Positions 9,228 to 19,823 of a DNA stretch of 64,000 nt are shown here, one piece after another. How positions within the stretch are numbered: position 1 is the stretch's first letter; each line of letters starts with the position of its first letter. The stretch lies in the NCBI GenBank assembly GCA_009746045.1, contig RPFO01000015.1, positions 917,529 to 981,528 of the forward strand. The letters run 5' to 3'. This DNA is from Mesostigma viride. Taxonomy: Eukaryota > Streptophyta > Mesostigmatophyceae > Mesostigmatales > Mesostigmataceae. Both the position numbers and the translations under genes were made by a program. The notes below the pieces were generated by a model. The model made no database searches. It worked only from the letters and a program-made list of their open reading frames with translations, and was not told the origin of the DNA.

Positions 9228-12098
9228 ATGGCTTCCGGTACACGGAGCCGCACGGGCGAACACACAGATACGCCAAGTGGCGAGGCCGCAGGGTCCGTCC
9301 TGCCACGCTTTAGTGCGGACGAGGCCACGAGGTTGATGCAAACCCTCGTGGCGCAACCTGAACTGGCCAAGCAGTTCAAGCACCTGATGCTTGCTGCTGA
9401 CGATGCACTAAATCGCGGCCCTCTCAAGCAAACGGAGGTGCCCGCAGATCTACCGGCCGACTATACGGCGGACGACGCAGCAGATTTTCTAGCTGCTCTC
9501 AAGCGTCTGCGCGATGGACGCGCAGACAAAGATTCGGAGCTGATTGGCAAGTTCCGTGCAGTATTCTGCAGTACAACAAAGCACCCAAACATTGCCAATC
9601 TAGTTCGCATTGCGGACGACAACAAACAAACCTGGGAAGTTTTTTACAACGGTCTAGATGCCCACTTGTCGCGGTCTAAGGAAGAGGCCGACGAGCAAGC
9701 CTTCAATGACTTCGAGGGCTATGCAGTTAATAAGGCAAATTTGCCCGGGGCTGCACGTGATTTCCAGGTCTTCGTGCACAAGCACAAGCTGCTAGATACT
9801 CTCAAGCCCATTTTTCTGTGCAATCGATTTCTCAAGAAATGCGACCTGTCGTCGGATGTGCATCTGACCATAGCGACGGAACTCAAAAAGAAGAGTGCCG
9901 TCAGTTTCGACGAGGGCATGCTGTATTTGATCTCATGCTTCAAGAGTGCGCAGTCCAAGCCGGCTGCCTCGGCTGCTCTGCCATCCCTGCGCAAGGTGGA
10001 TGCCGGCGCGTCCTCTTCTTCAGGCGCAGAGGCTCCAATTACGCGGTCGGAGCTTACGGCCATCCTGAAAAAGGTCGTCGGCCACGGCAACAACGGGGGC
10101 CAGCGAGGGCGCAAGCGCGGGCATGGTGGCGACGCCAAGCAGGGTGATCATCCCCCGGCCAAGCGGCAGCAGGGGGCGTCTACTGACCGCAAGCAACGCT
10201 GTGAGCGCTGCTTCGGACGTCGCCATGTCAGGGATGACTGCCGAGTTCGCCCGGACCTGGAGCTCGAGGACAACCTTTGCCGCAAGTGCCACGACGTTCT
10301 GCGTGGTCACAGCGTGGAGGCGTGCAAGGCCAAGCGCATCGTCGTCCACGGCACACGCGAGGAGTGGGCAGAGCGACGGGCAGCACGAAAGTCAGGTGAG
10401 AGCACGCTCGATACCCCTTCTTTTGCTCAATGCGTCACGCTGAACCGGGCCGTCGTAGAGCCCGATGTCGTTCCTAAAAGCAACGTGACTGCATCCTCTG
10501 TCTCATTCCGTGATGTGCTCACGCAATCCGTTGATGCTGCTCTGGCTCTGTCGCGCCAGGATCACGTGCTTCCTGAGCACGGGTCTACAATGCGTGACCT
10601 AAGCAATGTGGTGTCTTCTAGGTCGGGTGTGTACAACGCCGAGCGACCAAGCACTACTGCAGCACCCCAGCTAGATACTGGGGCGGTTGGGCCTATGAGG
10701 AATGTTGTGACAGTGCAAGAGAATGCTGGGCGGGCAGATGTTCTCGGTACACACCACCCTAGTGTGGATCTTCACATTGGCAAGGTGCTCACAAGGGCGG
10801 CCTTTCGTGCAGCCTCTGAAGCTGCCCAGTTAGCCAATGTCACTACCCCAGTAGTCACCCCACCTGTTGAGAATCCTGACAATGCCACTGCACCTCAGGC
10901 TGTCACCCTGAAACTGTTAGCATACCAGATGCACCGTGCATACGGGCATGAGGCCCAAGCCGAGGTAGAGGGGGCACACATGTTAGGGGCACCTTTATAC
11001 AACAAGCTGAAGAATGTGCGTGCTCAGTGTCCTGCCTGCATCAAGATCAGGAAGAAGTCGCGTAGACGTCATGCCAAGACTCCACCCTTGGAGCGAGGGT
11101 ACCTTGTGGGGGATGTCATGCACATGGAAGGGGGGGACACCTATTTCATAGTCAAGGATAGGTTCAGCAAGGCCACCTACATTGAGCCGCTGCCTCACAT
11201 GTTTGAGGCTGACCTGCACAGGGCTATCAAGATCAGCCTGGCTTTCTTTCATCCCGTAGTGGAGCTCATGCTAGACCAGCAGTTCCGCTGTGTGCAAGGT
11301 CTGCCGGGGATGGAGGCCGTGGTCATCGTGGGGCGTGAGGATCACGGCAATATGGGCATGATAGATCGCACTGTAAGCTATGTCAAGACTGTGGCAGCCA
11401 AGCGACAGGATAACCCACATGGCAAGTCCTACGCGGTCAAGACGGCGTGGTGCAAGGAGCTCATGCATGTGTGCAACCATAGGCACGTGCTTGATGTCAA
11501 GGGCTTTGGGCTAGTCACGCCTCGGGGGCTGTCAGCGGGCACCTACTCACCCGTGGTAGTAGAGGCATACCAACAGCATCTACAGGATACCGCCGCCAAG
11601 CTGCGGCTCAAGGATGTCACGCTGCCTGATTTGTCTAGCGCTTTTGAGGTCGGGCAGTTGGTCATGTTCCACAAGGAGAGCTCGCCCAGCGGCAAACGGG
11701 GCACCATGCAGGGGCCTGGGGCCATCACAAAGTTAGACTGGCCGCTGCGGGTCATAGACATAGAGTGGAATGATCGGGTGTATAGGGTACCATGGGCATC
11801 GGTGGCAGGCTATAAGCAAGGGGATAGCATGGAGAGTGAGCTGGCAGCCAACAGGGCACTGGGGTGGGTAGTGAAGGATAATGCGCCTGTCGTAGCATCT
11901 GAGGTGGTACCCCACGGGTCGCTCCCAGTGTCGCGTACTCGTGCCAAACTCCCTGCACTGACAGTAGCCCACGACCTCGTTGGCCCTCATGAGGTATGGC
12001 TGCATGGGCCGGTGATCGATGGGCCACATGCTAGCCTTACCCCACTAGTGCTGCCCACTTTTCTCCCCCCCCTCGCTACCAAGTCCTTTGCTGGGTAG
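9228..12098 (+). CDS. gag-pol: Gag-integrase polyprotein of B
   Basis: 956 residues from an ATG 19 bases after the LTR. Residues 1-300 are Gag-like and end in a basic Gly-rich stretch. CERCFGRRHVRDDC (near residue 324) is a CX2CX4HX4C knuckle and CRKCHDVLRGHSVEAC a second Cys/His cluster. An HHCC zinc motif (HRAYGH about 567, CPAC about 600) leads into the integrase core: D in GDVMHMEG (about 629), D in MLDQQF (about 682) and, where Glu is expected, Asp in GMIDR (about 711). The C-terminal domain (PSGKRGTMQGPG) follows. The frame runs into the inner insertion, so the last 20-30 residues are probably foreign. Gag and integrase are fused, with no protease of normal spacing between them. Confidence 0.85.
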   Translation: MASGTRSRTGEHTDTPSGEAAGSVLPRFSADEATRLMQTLVAQPELAKQFKHLMLAADDALNRGPLKQTEVPADLPADYTADDAADFLAALKRLRDGRADKDSELIGKFRAVFCSTTKHPNIANLVRIADDNKQTWEVFYNGLDAHLSRSKEEADEQAFNDFEGYAVNKANLPGAARDFQVFVHKHKLLDTLKPIFLCNRFLKKCDLSSDVHLTIATELKKKSAVSFDEGMLYLISCFKSAQSKPAASAALPSLRKVDAGASSSSGAEAPITRSELTAILKKVVGHGNNGGQRGRKRGHGGDAKQGDHPPAKRQQGASTDRKQRCERCFGRRHVRDDCRVRPDLELEDNLCRKCHDVLRGHSVEACKAKRIVVHGTREEWAERRAARKSGESTLDTPSFAQCVTLNRAVVEPDVVPKSNVTASSVSFRDVLTQSVDAALALSRQDHVLPEHGSTMRDLSNVVSSRSGVYNAERPSTTAAPQLDTGAVGPMRNVVTVQENAGRADVLGTHHPSVDLHIGKVLTRAAFRAASEAAQLANVTTPVVTPPVENPDNATAPQAVTLKLLAYQMHRAYGHEAQAEVEGAHMLGAPLYNKLKNVRAQCPACIKIRKKSRRRHAKTPPLERGYLVGDVMHMEGGDTYFIVKDRFSKATYIEPLPHMFEADLHRAIKISLAFFHPVVELMLDQQFRCVQGLPGMEAVVIVGREDHGNMGMIDRTVSYVKTVAAKRQDNPHGKSYAVKTAWCKELMHVCNHRHVLDVKGFGLVTPRGLSAGTYSPVVVEAYQQHLQDTAAKLRLKDVTLPDLSSAFEVGQLVMFHKESSPSGKRGTMQGPGAITKLDWPLRVIDIEWNDRVYRVPWASVAGYKQGDSMESELAANRALGWVVKDNAPVVASEVVPHGSLPVSRTRAKLPALTVAHDLVGPHEVWLHGPVIDGPHASLTPLVLPTFLPPLATKSFAG

Positions 12099-13989
12099 CG
12101 AGCAACAAAGTGGCAGTAGCTGCTTGAATCGCATGGTTGGTGAACCCCGCAGCAATGCACACAGGGCAAAACCAGGAACCCTCAGGTACCTGAGACAGAG
12201 GGGGTTGAAGGCAGTGAAGATGCCAGCCGCAGTTGCAGTGATCACACAGCAACATGACCTCAGGCTGGTCGACCCGGTGACAAATTTGACACTGCGCATC
12301 GCGGATGCGCCTAGCGGTGTGCGGCTGGATGCTCCGTGCCAGGTGGGGCATGGAGCAAGGAGACAGGTTCGACACATTGTCAGTGGTCTTACTACCATCC
12401 GCACCTTCGAGGATGGCCACCCCCGAAGGCTTAATCTCCACAATGCGAAGGATGGTGGGCCCGGCCGTGACGTCCAGCGTGTGTTGGGGTTGAGTCCGCA
12501 GAAACACATACTGGCCGGGGTGGAACTGCAGCCGCCTGGCCATATACTTGCCACCCCGTCGCTGGGCGTACCGCAGTGTGTCGCGGTGCTGCGCGATCAA
12601 CAGATTGTTCATCGCGATGGGCATCACCTTCTTAAATGTGGCGGCGCGCGCCACAACCTCCCGCAGCCACTCATTGGCGTCATCCCATTGAATCGGCTGG
12701 GGGTGAGCTTCCTGCACCTCAGAGGGCAACAATGGTGCCCGACCAAAGAGCAGAAAATAGGGGGAGAACTGGGCGAGGGATTCTTGTGGGCTCATCCGGT
12801 AGCCCATGGCGATCCAGGGTAGTTCCCTATCCCAGGTGGCCACACGTGCTGCTTGCAACGCCCATTTGCGCAGCGCCTGTTTGACTGTCTGAACCAAACG
12901 CTCAGCCAGTCCATTGGCCTGAGGGTGCTCCCGCGACGTGTGCCGATGATCGATGGAGCAGGAATCCAATAGCTCTTGGAATTCCCCACGAAATTCCCCG
13001 CCTTGGTCTGAAACCACCTCCGCCGGTGCCCCATACCGAGCAATAACATCCAGGAAGTAGGTGGCTGTGGTGGCGGCGTGCTTGTCGGGTAGGGGAATCA
13101 GTTCCAGCCACTTGCTGAACGATTCCACACACACCATGACGTAACGGTTGCCGGAAGTGCTGAGCTCAAAGGGCCCACACAAGTCGACGTGCCACCGGTA
13201 GAACAAGCCCCGGATGGGCAAGCTCATGAGCTCCTTGTCATGATGGTCCAGGTTGAAACGCGCTTTCGCGCGAGCACACTCAGCACAACTGGCTACCTGC
13301 CGTGCGATGGCATGCTTCATGCCCGCCCACCAATAGACCCCACGCACCATGGCACCTGTGCGGTTTGCACCCATGTGCCCGAACCGCTCATGGTAATGTG
13401 CAACGAGGGCAGCACGCTTGTCAGGGGGCGGCACGACCAGCTTGCGGCGCCCCACAAGCTTGTAGACCTGGTTGCCCTCCCAGGTATAATTCACAGCCCG
13501 GCGCTCCACGCGCTCTTGCTCGGCTTGCCTCTGCGTCGGTGTCCAGTCAGCAGGGGCTGGAGAGGCAGGCAAACCCTGCACCCGCTCGAGAACCCTCCCA
13601 TCCAGCCACACGTCCCCAGCGCAGCACTCCACCGCAATGGCGTGACTGGCGGCAGCATGCAGCACCACACAGCCCATGCTCGCCGGATCCACCGGCTGCG
13701 CAAGCGTGTCTTCAGCCAAAGGAAGAAATATCACGCCCTGGGATGGCGTGAAAGCCGCTGGCCGTACGGGATTGGCGTAGCACGCAAACTCCGCCACGGC
13801 ATCACTGCAGGAAAGCCATCGCGACTCGGAATCGCATGGCCCGGCTGCGTTGACAAAGACGACTGAGCCCTGTGGTCCCTCCGCGCCCTGCGCTCGCGCC
13901 CCCGTCCGGTCCTCTGACGTTGCCAAAGCATAGCGTGATAAGACATCGGCATTGGAATGGTCCACCCCAGCGCGGTGTACAATGGTCAT
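12076..13989 (-). pseudogene. pol: Gypsy Pol fragment: RNase H end, integrase, PHD finger
   Basis: About 637 residues from MTIVHRAG to the stop at 12076. It begins with the RNase H tail motif NADVLSRY. The integrase has its zinc domain (HYHERFGHMG, then CAECARAK), core DLCGPF, SDQGGEF and QANGLAERLVQ, then the C-terminal barrel. Near 12150-12300 there is a PHD finger (CQICHR, CDHCNCGWHLHC, SWFCPVC, a C4HC3 pattern). PHD fingers read histone tails, so here the domain could steer integration to marked chromatin, as chromodomains do in other gypsy elements. The frame is open, but RT, protease and Gag are missing, so it is a 5'-truncated relic on the opposite strand to its host B. Confidence 0.85.
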
Positions 13990-14002
13990 GTTATATTCTT
14001 GC

Positions 14003-14021
14003 TTTTTTTTTTTTTTTTTTT
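14003..14021 (+). repeat. Poly(T) run, 19 bases (poly(A) on the minus strand)
   Basis: It lies between non-gypsy sequence and the gypsy Pol fragment. Read on the minus strand it follows CTATAAAAC and could be the tail of a retroposed transcript, or simply slippage at a junction. Confidence 0.6.
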
Positions 14022-15190
14022 GTTTTATAGCTCTGTGTGGATAAGACGAGAAGCCAGTGCCAACTGCACTTCTCAAAAAGGTGAGACCTGAGAGTGAGGT
14101 ATGACTAGGTTAGGCTTCACACTGTGTTCTTTGTTGCAAATGAAATAACGTTTTTATTACCAATACTCTACCTAACTTGGCAGCTCTGTTTCAGCAATGG
14201 CTGGGCTCGATGAAAGAAAGGAGGGCTGGCCACACTTGCCAGGCACCACCATGACCAAGACAGAGTTCAAGGATCCACACAGAGCTACATCCAACGCCCT
14301 GGTGGAAACACACACTTATCCCAACGAATGCCTCACACTTACGCAATATCTTGCGTCAGCCTTACCACGTAGCCACGCTCAGTATCTGATCCTGACGACA
14401 ACCGCTTTGTCGTCCATACTGCTTCAATTACACCAAAGCTACTCCGTGGCACTCGGCTTTGGTCAGCACCAAGACCTAAAAGTACACAAAATCCTAAGTC
14501 GTTGTCTGCAACGACTCCCTGTTCCGCATATGAAACATATCATCTAGCACTTTCTCTTTAGACGACAAAATCAACTAGACAACCTGGGTAGGCCAGAAAT
14601 CCCAGACGACAAAATGTCCTTGTCGCAGATCACTCCAGTGTCGACTTGCCGACCCCTGAGCTTGCCAAACAACTATATCACCAACCAAGCATGTACGACA
14701 ACTAGCTGGCCCTGACGAGAAAAGCTGCCTCGTCGCATTCACAAAAGCGGCTTGCCAGCCTGCCGAATATCAATGCCAATATTGCACGACATTATCTACC
14801 TGCAGCGGACAGTTCTCGAGATCAATAACGCGCCAGCTTGCGTGCACGTGCATGTTCAGCCTGCACGATAAAGCATAATTGCCAGGCTGGCAGCCTAGCT
14901 TGGTCCGTGTTGTAGTCCAGCAGCCAGTGCGTGCTGCTTGCCAGCGTTGGCACTGCATGACCTCCTGGTGACGCATGTCAGTACCGCTGTCAACTCCCAG
15001 TGCTGCGCGTCGCACTACGGCGCATGCGTTGCTCCCGTAAGGCCCAAATGCCAAAGGCGTAACAACTCGCACACGCGCAATGCCTATAGCTGCCTCGCCT
15101 CGTCCCCCGGGCCGGCCGCGTGGCGGCCCCGCGTAAAGCCGATACTCGTGCGAATCGGAACGGCGCGCGACACCAGGGGCAGACACAGCT
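14022..15190. other. Noncoding part of insertion H
   Basis: No ORF with protein-like composition. Short CGACAA/GTCGTC motifs recur irregularly between 14390 and 14740. An AATAAA on the minus strand lies near 14150. The right part (15000-15190) is very GC-rich and grades into B coding sequence; the junction cannot be fixed by eye. Confidence 0.4.
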
Positions 15191-15850
15191 ACACCGGCCC
15201 CCCCCTCCCCTGGGCCCCAATATGACCCCGTGGATGGGTGGGATGAGGATGGGGTGGGTTTGACGGGACCTAGTGCACGTAGTGACTCACCTCCTGTGCT
15301 AGCCACGGATCATGTGGGAGGCCCGCCTAGCGTGGCCTCGCCGGAGGGTCAGGGTCCTGCCCATGCGCCTCGCCCACCTAGAGACCTGGCTTCAACGGTC
15401 ACGGCCTTGTGGCGTGCTCAGGCGCTTAAAGCGAAAGCTGCATCAGGGGTGGCTCAGGTCAAAACTCTCTCACAGGGGGTCAGGCCGGTTAAGTCAGCCT
15501 TGTTTCCTACGTGTAGACCGTGGCAGCTGGTGGCTGTGGACACGCAAGCATCCGTGTCTATTATCTCTCGTCGGGCAGCCACCCTGTATCCAGTGCTAGA
15601 GTCGCCGTACAAATCGGTGACCGACTTTGCAGGCACTTCGGCATATCAAGTTACCGGGATGGTGGTGCTGCCGGTGTTGGGCATTGACACGCCGTTTCAC
15701 GTCGTGGATGGCTACGAGGATGTGGCCTTGCTGGGCGAACCTTTCGTATCATACCCGGGGTTCTCAGTGTCCGCTGACTTGCTGTCAGTCGCGGGGGTGG
15801 GCAGCATCCCGCTTCGCGAGTACCACGCTCCATTGGGGTGGTGGTCGGGC
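15190..15850 (+). CDS. pol: Protease segment of B Pol
   Basis: Continuous frame that includes a Pro/Ala linker and then VDTQASVSII (15536-15565) and ALLGEPF (15725-15745), the two conserved boxes of a retropepsin about 63 residues apart. Gly of the catalytic D-T-G is Gln. The frame leaves the RT frame near 15833 at a GGGGTGGTGG run, a one-base slip. It lies after integrase and before RT, the same order as in A and E. Confidence 0.7.
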
Positions 15851-17547
15851 AGCCCGGCGTCGTGCGGCGCTTACCGATGGCGGCGTTTTCCACACCGCCG
15901 CTCGTCCAGTCCATCATTCAGCCTCAGGATTGGCACCCGCGCAGCTTCGGCCTCCACTCACACTCACTGGCGGCGGATAGCCCTATGACGTGGGAGCAAC
16001 TTGTCCTGGACTGTCAAGATCCTCTCAAGTTTGCTTTGTGGCGCGACGCGTTCATTCGAGCCAAGGAGCAGTGGCGAGAGCGCGAGGTCTACCGAGGATT
16101 GGAGAGTGTGCCAGCCGGGGCCACGCGGTTGAGGTTGAAGTTCGTGCTCACCTACAAGCCGGACGAGACCAACTCTTCGGTGGTGTTCCGGGTTAGGCCC
16201 GTGGTCACGGAGACGAAGGGGTCCTCCCCGCTGGATGCCAAGGATCTTTATACCCCTGGGCTCAACCATGTTTCTCATCGGCTACTGACGGTCATCTACT
16301 TGGGCAAGCGGAACGCGGGCAAGGACTACGGGATGTGGTGCGGTGACTTTCAGCGGGCATTCCTACACAGCGACGCTGGGGTCGCGCAGCAAACTTGGCA
16401 AGGCACCCGCTACGTGGTGAAGGTCCCGGTGGTCTGGCAGGATGGCACCATTGGCAGCGAGTATATCGAGCTGTTGACAGGGGTGGAGGGGCTGCAGAGC
16501 TCTCCCATCATCTTCCGCATTTCCGCGGAGGAGGTCTTGCAGAGCTTAGGGGCCACGTACCATCGCGCGGATCCTAACTTCTTTGTGGTCCCCACCGGCG
16601 TCCCTGGCGAGCCAGCCCTCTTCGTGTGGCATGGCGATGACTTCAAGCTGGTGGCACCTCGCACCTTTGCTACACAGTTTCTTGCTGCAGTGGCGGCTAA
16701 GTTTCCCCTGGGCAGGGCGGTGGATCATGAGGAGGGTAAACCCGTGGTGTTTTGCGGCGTGCAGTCTACGTTGCAGCGGGATTCGCGTTCTGGCGAATGG
16801 GTCATGCACATGCAGGATAGCCGCAACTATGTGGTTGACCTGCTGGCCGACCTCCCGTCCCCGCTGTTGGCAACCCATGGGCCCTCGGTTAAGGGCAAGC
16901 TCGGGTGGTTGGCGGACACGGTGGCACCTGATTTGGCGGTGCTCGCTCGCCTGCCCGATGATGTGCTGGAAGGATTAGGGTCCATTCATGTTCGGCGGCA
17001 GCTGGCCATGACGCCCGGCATTGTGCTTCGTGGGCTTGATTGCTCACAGCCGGTGCACCTCGAGATAGTGACGGATGCTAATCTAGAGACGCGTACAGTC
17101 AGCCAAGTGCGGGCCCGCATGGGGGCACTGTTCTTTATTAGCAATGAGGGCCAGCCTGGCATGTTGTTAGATTGGTACTCGCGCTTGCACAGCCGCATTG
17201 CCACTAGCCCCAACACGGCTGAATGCCGGGGCATTGTTTCAGCTATCTCACATGGCATGTGGCTGCGGTACTTGCTGGGTTGGGTATTTGGCTCGTGTGG
17301 GTTCACCCTTCACTGGACTAGCACGGTGCACACTGACTCACAAAGTTGTTTGGCCTTCCTTGACAATCCCTATGCGCGGTCACAGGACGTTGATTACCTC
17401 GTACTCGCTGAGGCGGCCTCCTGCGTCACGCGTCTCCAGCACATCGCGGATGAACTCAATCCCGCGGATGCACTCACCAAGGAGGCGCGGGAGGCTGCCC
17501 CGCAGTACGCAGTGTTGCGCAAGCGCATGACGATGCAACACCCGTGA
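15838..17547 (+). CDS. pol: Reverse transcriptase and RNase H of B
   Basis: 569 residues, intact. RT: LRLKFVLTYK, RVRPVVTETKG, WCGDFQRAFLHS (palm Asp) and VWHGDDFKLVAP with the catalytic pair at 16636-16641; the usual YVDD reads HGDD. A thumb/connection follows. RNase H: EIVTDANLETR, NTAECRGIVSA, VHTDSQSCLAF and NPADALTKE supply the D-E-D-D set. The C-terminus is MTMQHP. It copies element RNA into cDNA in virus-like particles. Only the G-run slip near 15833 separates it from the protease, so B may be close to functional apart from insertion H. Confidence 0.88.
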   Translation: MVVGQPGVVRRLPMAAFSTPPLVQSIIQPQDWHPRSFGLHSHSLAADSPMTWEQLVLDCQDPLKFALWRDAFIRAKEQWREREVYRGLESVPAGATRLRLKFVLTYKPDETNSSVVFRVRPVVTETKGSSPLDAKDLYTPGLNHVSHRLLTVIYLGKRNAGKDYGMWCGDFQRAFLHSDAGVAQQTWQGTRYVVKVPVVWQDGTIGSEYIELLTGVEGLQSSPIIFRISAEEVLQSLGATYHRADPNFFVVPTGVPGEPALFVWHGDDFKLVAPRTFATQFLAAVAAKFPLGRAVDHEEGKPVVFCGVQSTLQRDSRSGEWVMHMQDSRNYVVDLLADLPSPLLATHGPSVKGKLGWLADTVAPDLAVLARLPDDVLEGLGSIHVRRQLAMTPGIVLRGLDCSQPVHLEIVTDANLETRTVSQVRARMGALFFISNEGQPGMLLDWYSRLHSRIATSPNTAECRGIVSAISHGMWLRYLLGWVFGSCGFTLHWTSTVHTDSQSCLAFLDNPYARSQDVDYLVLAEAASCVTRLQHIADELNPADALTKEAREAAPQYAVLRKRMTMQHP

Positions 17548-17925
17548 GCCACACAGGGTTACGGCTCGGGCGCTTTATGAATACAGCCATAACTCACCCT
17601 GTGTTGCTAGCCTTCACGGGTATCTTGGTGGTAGTTTTTTTGCTTGTCCTGACCATACCCTAGCCACGTTGGACGGTGCCTTGGGCCCGTCGGCGGGTCA
17701 CTGGTCCTAATAAATGGGTCACCTTTTGTCTGGTGGCATAGTTGGTTTTTTGCTCGCTACTTATTACATCACTATTCATGTGTGATCACAAGGGCGCGGG
17801 TCGATACCGTGGTGATTTTGACGGCCTTGAGGCCCCCTTGAGTTCCCTACCTTAGAGGGTTTTGTATGGTCTGCATTTGATGTAATTATTTTGATAATTA
17901 ATCAAAGAACAAAAGAGTATGTCGG
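17548..17925 (+). other. B 3' untranslated region with T-arm-like hairpin
   Basis: Contains GCGGGTCGATACCGTG around 17795-17810, a 7-base-loop hairpin like a tRNA T-arm but with two changes from the B-box consensus. The purine-rich CAAAGAACAAAAGAG stretch before the LTR is a weak polypurine tract. Confidence 0.5.
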
Positions 17926-18270
17926 AGTTGAGTAACTCTAGAGCCCTAGGATCTGGCTCTGAGTTCCCCATGTCCGTCCGCACGCCTTCCGCTAGCGTCC
18001 GCTCAGCCGCCGGCTATAATCCGGCGGTCCGATGCGGGCGACCGGTCTAAGGGCGGCGCCTAGGGCCGGCGCCACCTAGGCCCCAGTCCGGGGCCTTATC
18101 CGGGTCAGTACGGACGGCTAGCTTGTCCCACGGTTACGGCTAACCGGATAGGGTTTGCTGGCTAAGACATAAACCAGTGGTGGGCTAGCTCCGACGGCAG
18201 TTCTCTGTGTTCACCTTATCCCAAGCTCAACGTGACCGACCGCCATAGCTGAGCCGGTCGGGCTTTAACT
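17926..18270 (+). repeat. B-family 3' LTR
   Basis: 345 bp, apparently identical to the 5' LTR, ending TTTAACT directly before the second GTTCG. Confidence 0.92.
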
Positions 18271-18543
18271 GTTCGCACTCGCGAGCGACAGGTCCTTATA
18301 AACCTGGTCGCATTTCTCTCGGCCTTGCGAGAGTGGATTCCCGCAGGCTGGGAGTTGCTTTCCATTTTTACTCACCCTCTTCGTCTCGTCGCGCGTCGGC
18401 GCATCGCAATTTTCGATCCGACGCAAAACCCGGCGAACACACCGGTTTTGATTCATACCGGTGCAGGTCCGGCTCACATGCCGGAAATGGAGGATCCTGA
18501 GTTTACATATGAGTACTGCGATTTCCGGGGCCTCGACTACTGA
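18271..18543 (+). pseudogene. ORF0 of A2, 3' part
   Basis: Starts with the second GTTCG copy and reads RTRERQVLINLV onward to RGLDY and a stop. It completes the ORF0 cut at 8863. It differs from A1 by a few substitutions. Confidence 0.8.
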
Positions 18544-18710
18544 ATAAGTCGGCCAATTTTTTTCCAGTGCTCGTCGGCGTTTAGTCGACTTTTCAGCGGC
18601 ATTTTGCGGGGGCGGCGGCGACACCGGTGCAGGTGGCATTCGTCGACAGTTGTACATACTTTCTTTTGCTGCTTTAATCTGGTGTTTGCCAAGACAGCTT
18701 GTTGTTCATC

Positions 18711-19823
18711 ATGGCGGACGGGCGCCGTAGCAAGGGTGCTCCAGCTAGTGGTAATAATGGAGGTGCAGGTAGTGGGACCGCTCACGTAGATGACGTGGGG
18801 GTTACCGGCGAGATTACCAATGTACCTGTTAATAATAATACACAAGCTGTTCATGGTTTTGACCTTACCACTCAGGGCTTATTAATTGTTAATCAGCTGC
18901 AACCTGCATGTAACATCAGACTCCAAGCCTAAGCAGGCTGAAGAGTTTGTAGAAGGGCTGGAAGGGTTTCCTAGTTTGTACGGGGGTACCAACTACTATC
19001 AGATCTGGATAGGCAGCAGCACGTTTGGCAAGTGCACTGATCAGATCAAGGACCTAACCAGGGAATGCAAGAAGGCCAACAAGGCCTGGGCAGTATATGT
19101 AGCTGAGCTGAAGGAGCTGCTTGAAGACCAGCGCAAGAAGGTCGGCATCCATTGGCAAGACAAGTATCAAGGGTGGGAGGTCAAGGGGGATCTCATCCAG
19201 AATTTCCTTAGCTATTGCAAAATGGTTGAGGAAGGCAGGGCCCACGGTTTCAACGTGGCAGACAACATAGCCCTGACCAACTGGTTGAAGGTCTCTGGGC
19301 TGGATAAGGCCACACGTGGATCTCTAAAGGTCATGTGTGCCCCACACTCAACCCTCAAGGCCTACAAGGTCATAATCAAACAAGCACTCGAGGCAGAGGA
19401 GCTGTTTGAGGGTGGAGTGCCAGCAGTGAAGGCTACCCAGGCAGGTGGGCGTACCCAGGGGGCTCCAAATCGTCTGAGGCTGACAGAAGCCAAGGAGGGC
19501 GTAGGGGCAACCACAACAAGCGGAAGGCCAATCATTCACCCGACCCTGACGGGAGGTCACACTCCAAGTCGGTGTTCAGGCGGGTGGGTGGTCAGCCCAA
19601 GCAGGGCAACGCATCTGACAACGGGGGCGGTGGCCAGGGCAAGTCAAAGATCCAATGCTACCTGTGCAAGGGGTGGGGGCACATCAAGAAGGAGTGTCCC
19701 AGCTTCAAGAAGACCCAGGGCCAGGGCAGCAACAAGAATAACAACAACAACAACAACAAGAACAAGTCCCAGGCAGGCCAGCCTTCAAAGGGCAGTCAGC
19801 AAGAAGACAACAAGGAGCAGTGA
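18711..19823 (+). pseudogene. gag: Gag of A2, two frameshifts
   Basis: Starts MADGRRSK as in A1. A four-base insertion near 18906 (GCAT) ends the first frame at 18932; a second frame carries the capsid region; a lost G near 19460 moves the zinc knuckle (CYLCKGWGHIKKEC, about 19654-19695) to the frame of 19572-19823, ending DNKEQ. The end shows what the undamaged A Gag C-terminus looks like. A run of AAC codons here is shorter than in A1. Confidence 0.8.

Larger units (their letters stand above)
12062..15190 (-). mobile_element. Insertion H inside B: gypsy fragment plus poly(A)-bearing segment
   Basis: The segment separates the integrase and protease parts of B. On the minus strand it has a gypsy pol end (12076-13989) followed by a purine tract and TGGGCAGC near 12062, which may be the start of a gypsy 3' LTR. 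A 19-base T run (14003-14021) lies just before the gypsy part. I found no convincing target duplication and the right edge is uncertain by tens of bases. Confidence 0.6.
8864..18270 (+). mobile_element. Element B, copia-like LTR retrotransposon nested in A2
   Basis: 9407 bp with apparently identical 345-bp LTRs (8864-9208 and 17926-18270), termini AGTT/AACT, flanked by GTTCG (8859-8863 and 18271-18275). Identical LTRs mean very recent insertion. It codes Gag-integrase in one long ORF and protease, RT and RNase H in a second set. Between them sits an unrelated insertion (about 12062-15190) with a gypsy fragment. It has no ORF0. Without the inner insertion B would be about 6.3 kb. Confidence 0.92.

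Noticed and set aside
10670-10690. LDTGA in the B Gag-integrase polyprotein, upstream of integrase
   Set aside because: It looks like a protease box, but the nearest LG box is only about 30 residues later and the region is not hydrophobic in the right places. The better pair of boxes lies after integrase. It remains the main caveat to the domain-order claim for B; A and E lack it.
14770-15306. 178-residue minus-strand ORF
   Set aside because: It crosses the junction from insertion H into B coding sequence and is antisense to the B frame; composition is not protein-like.
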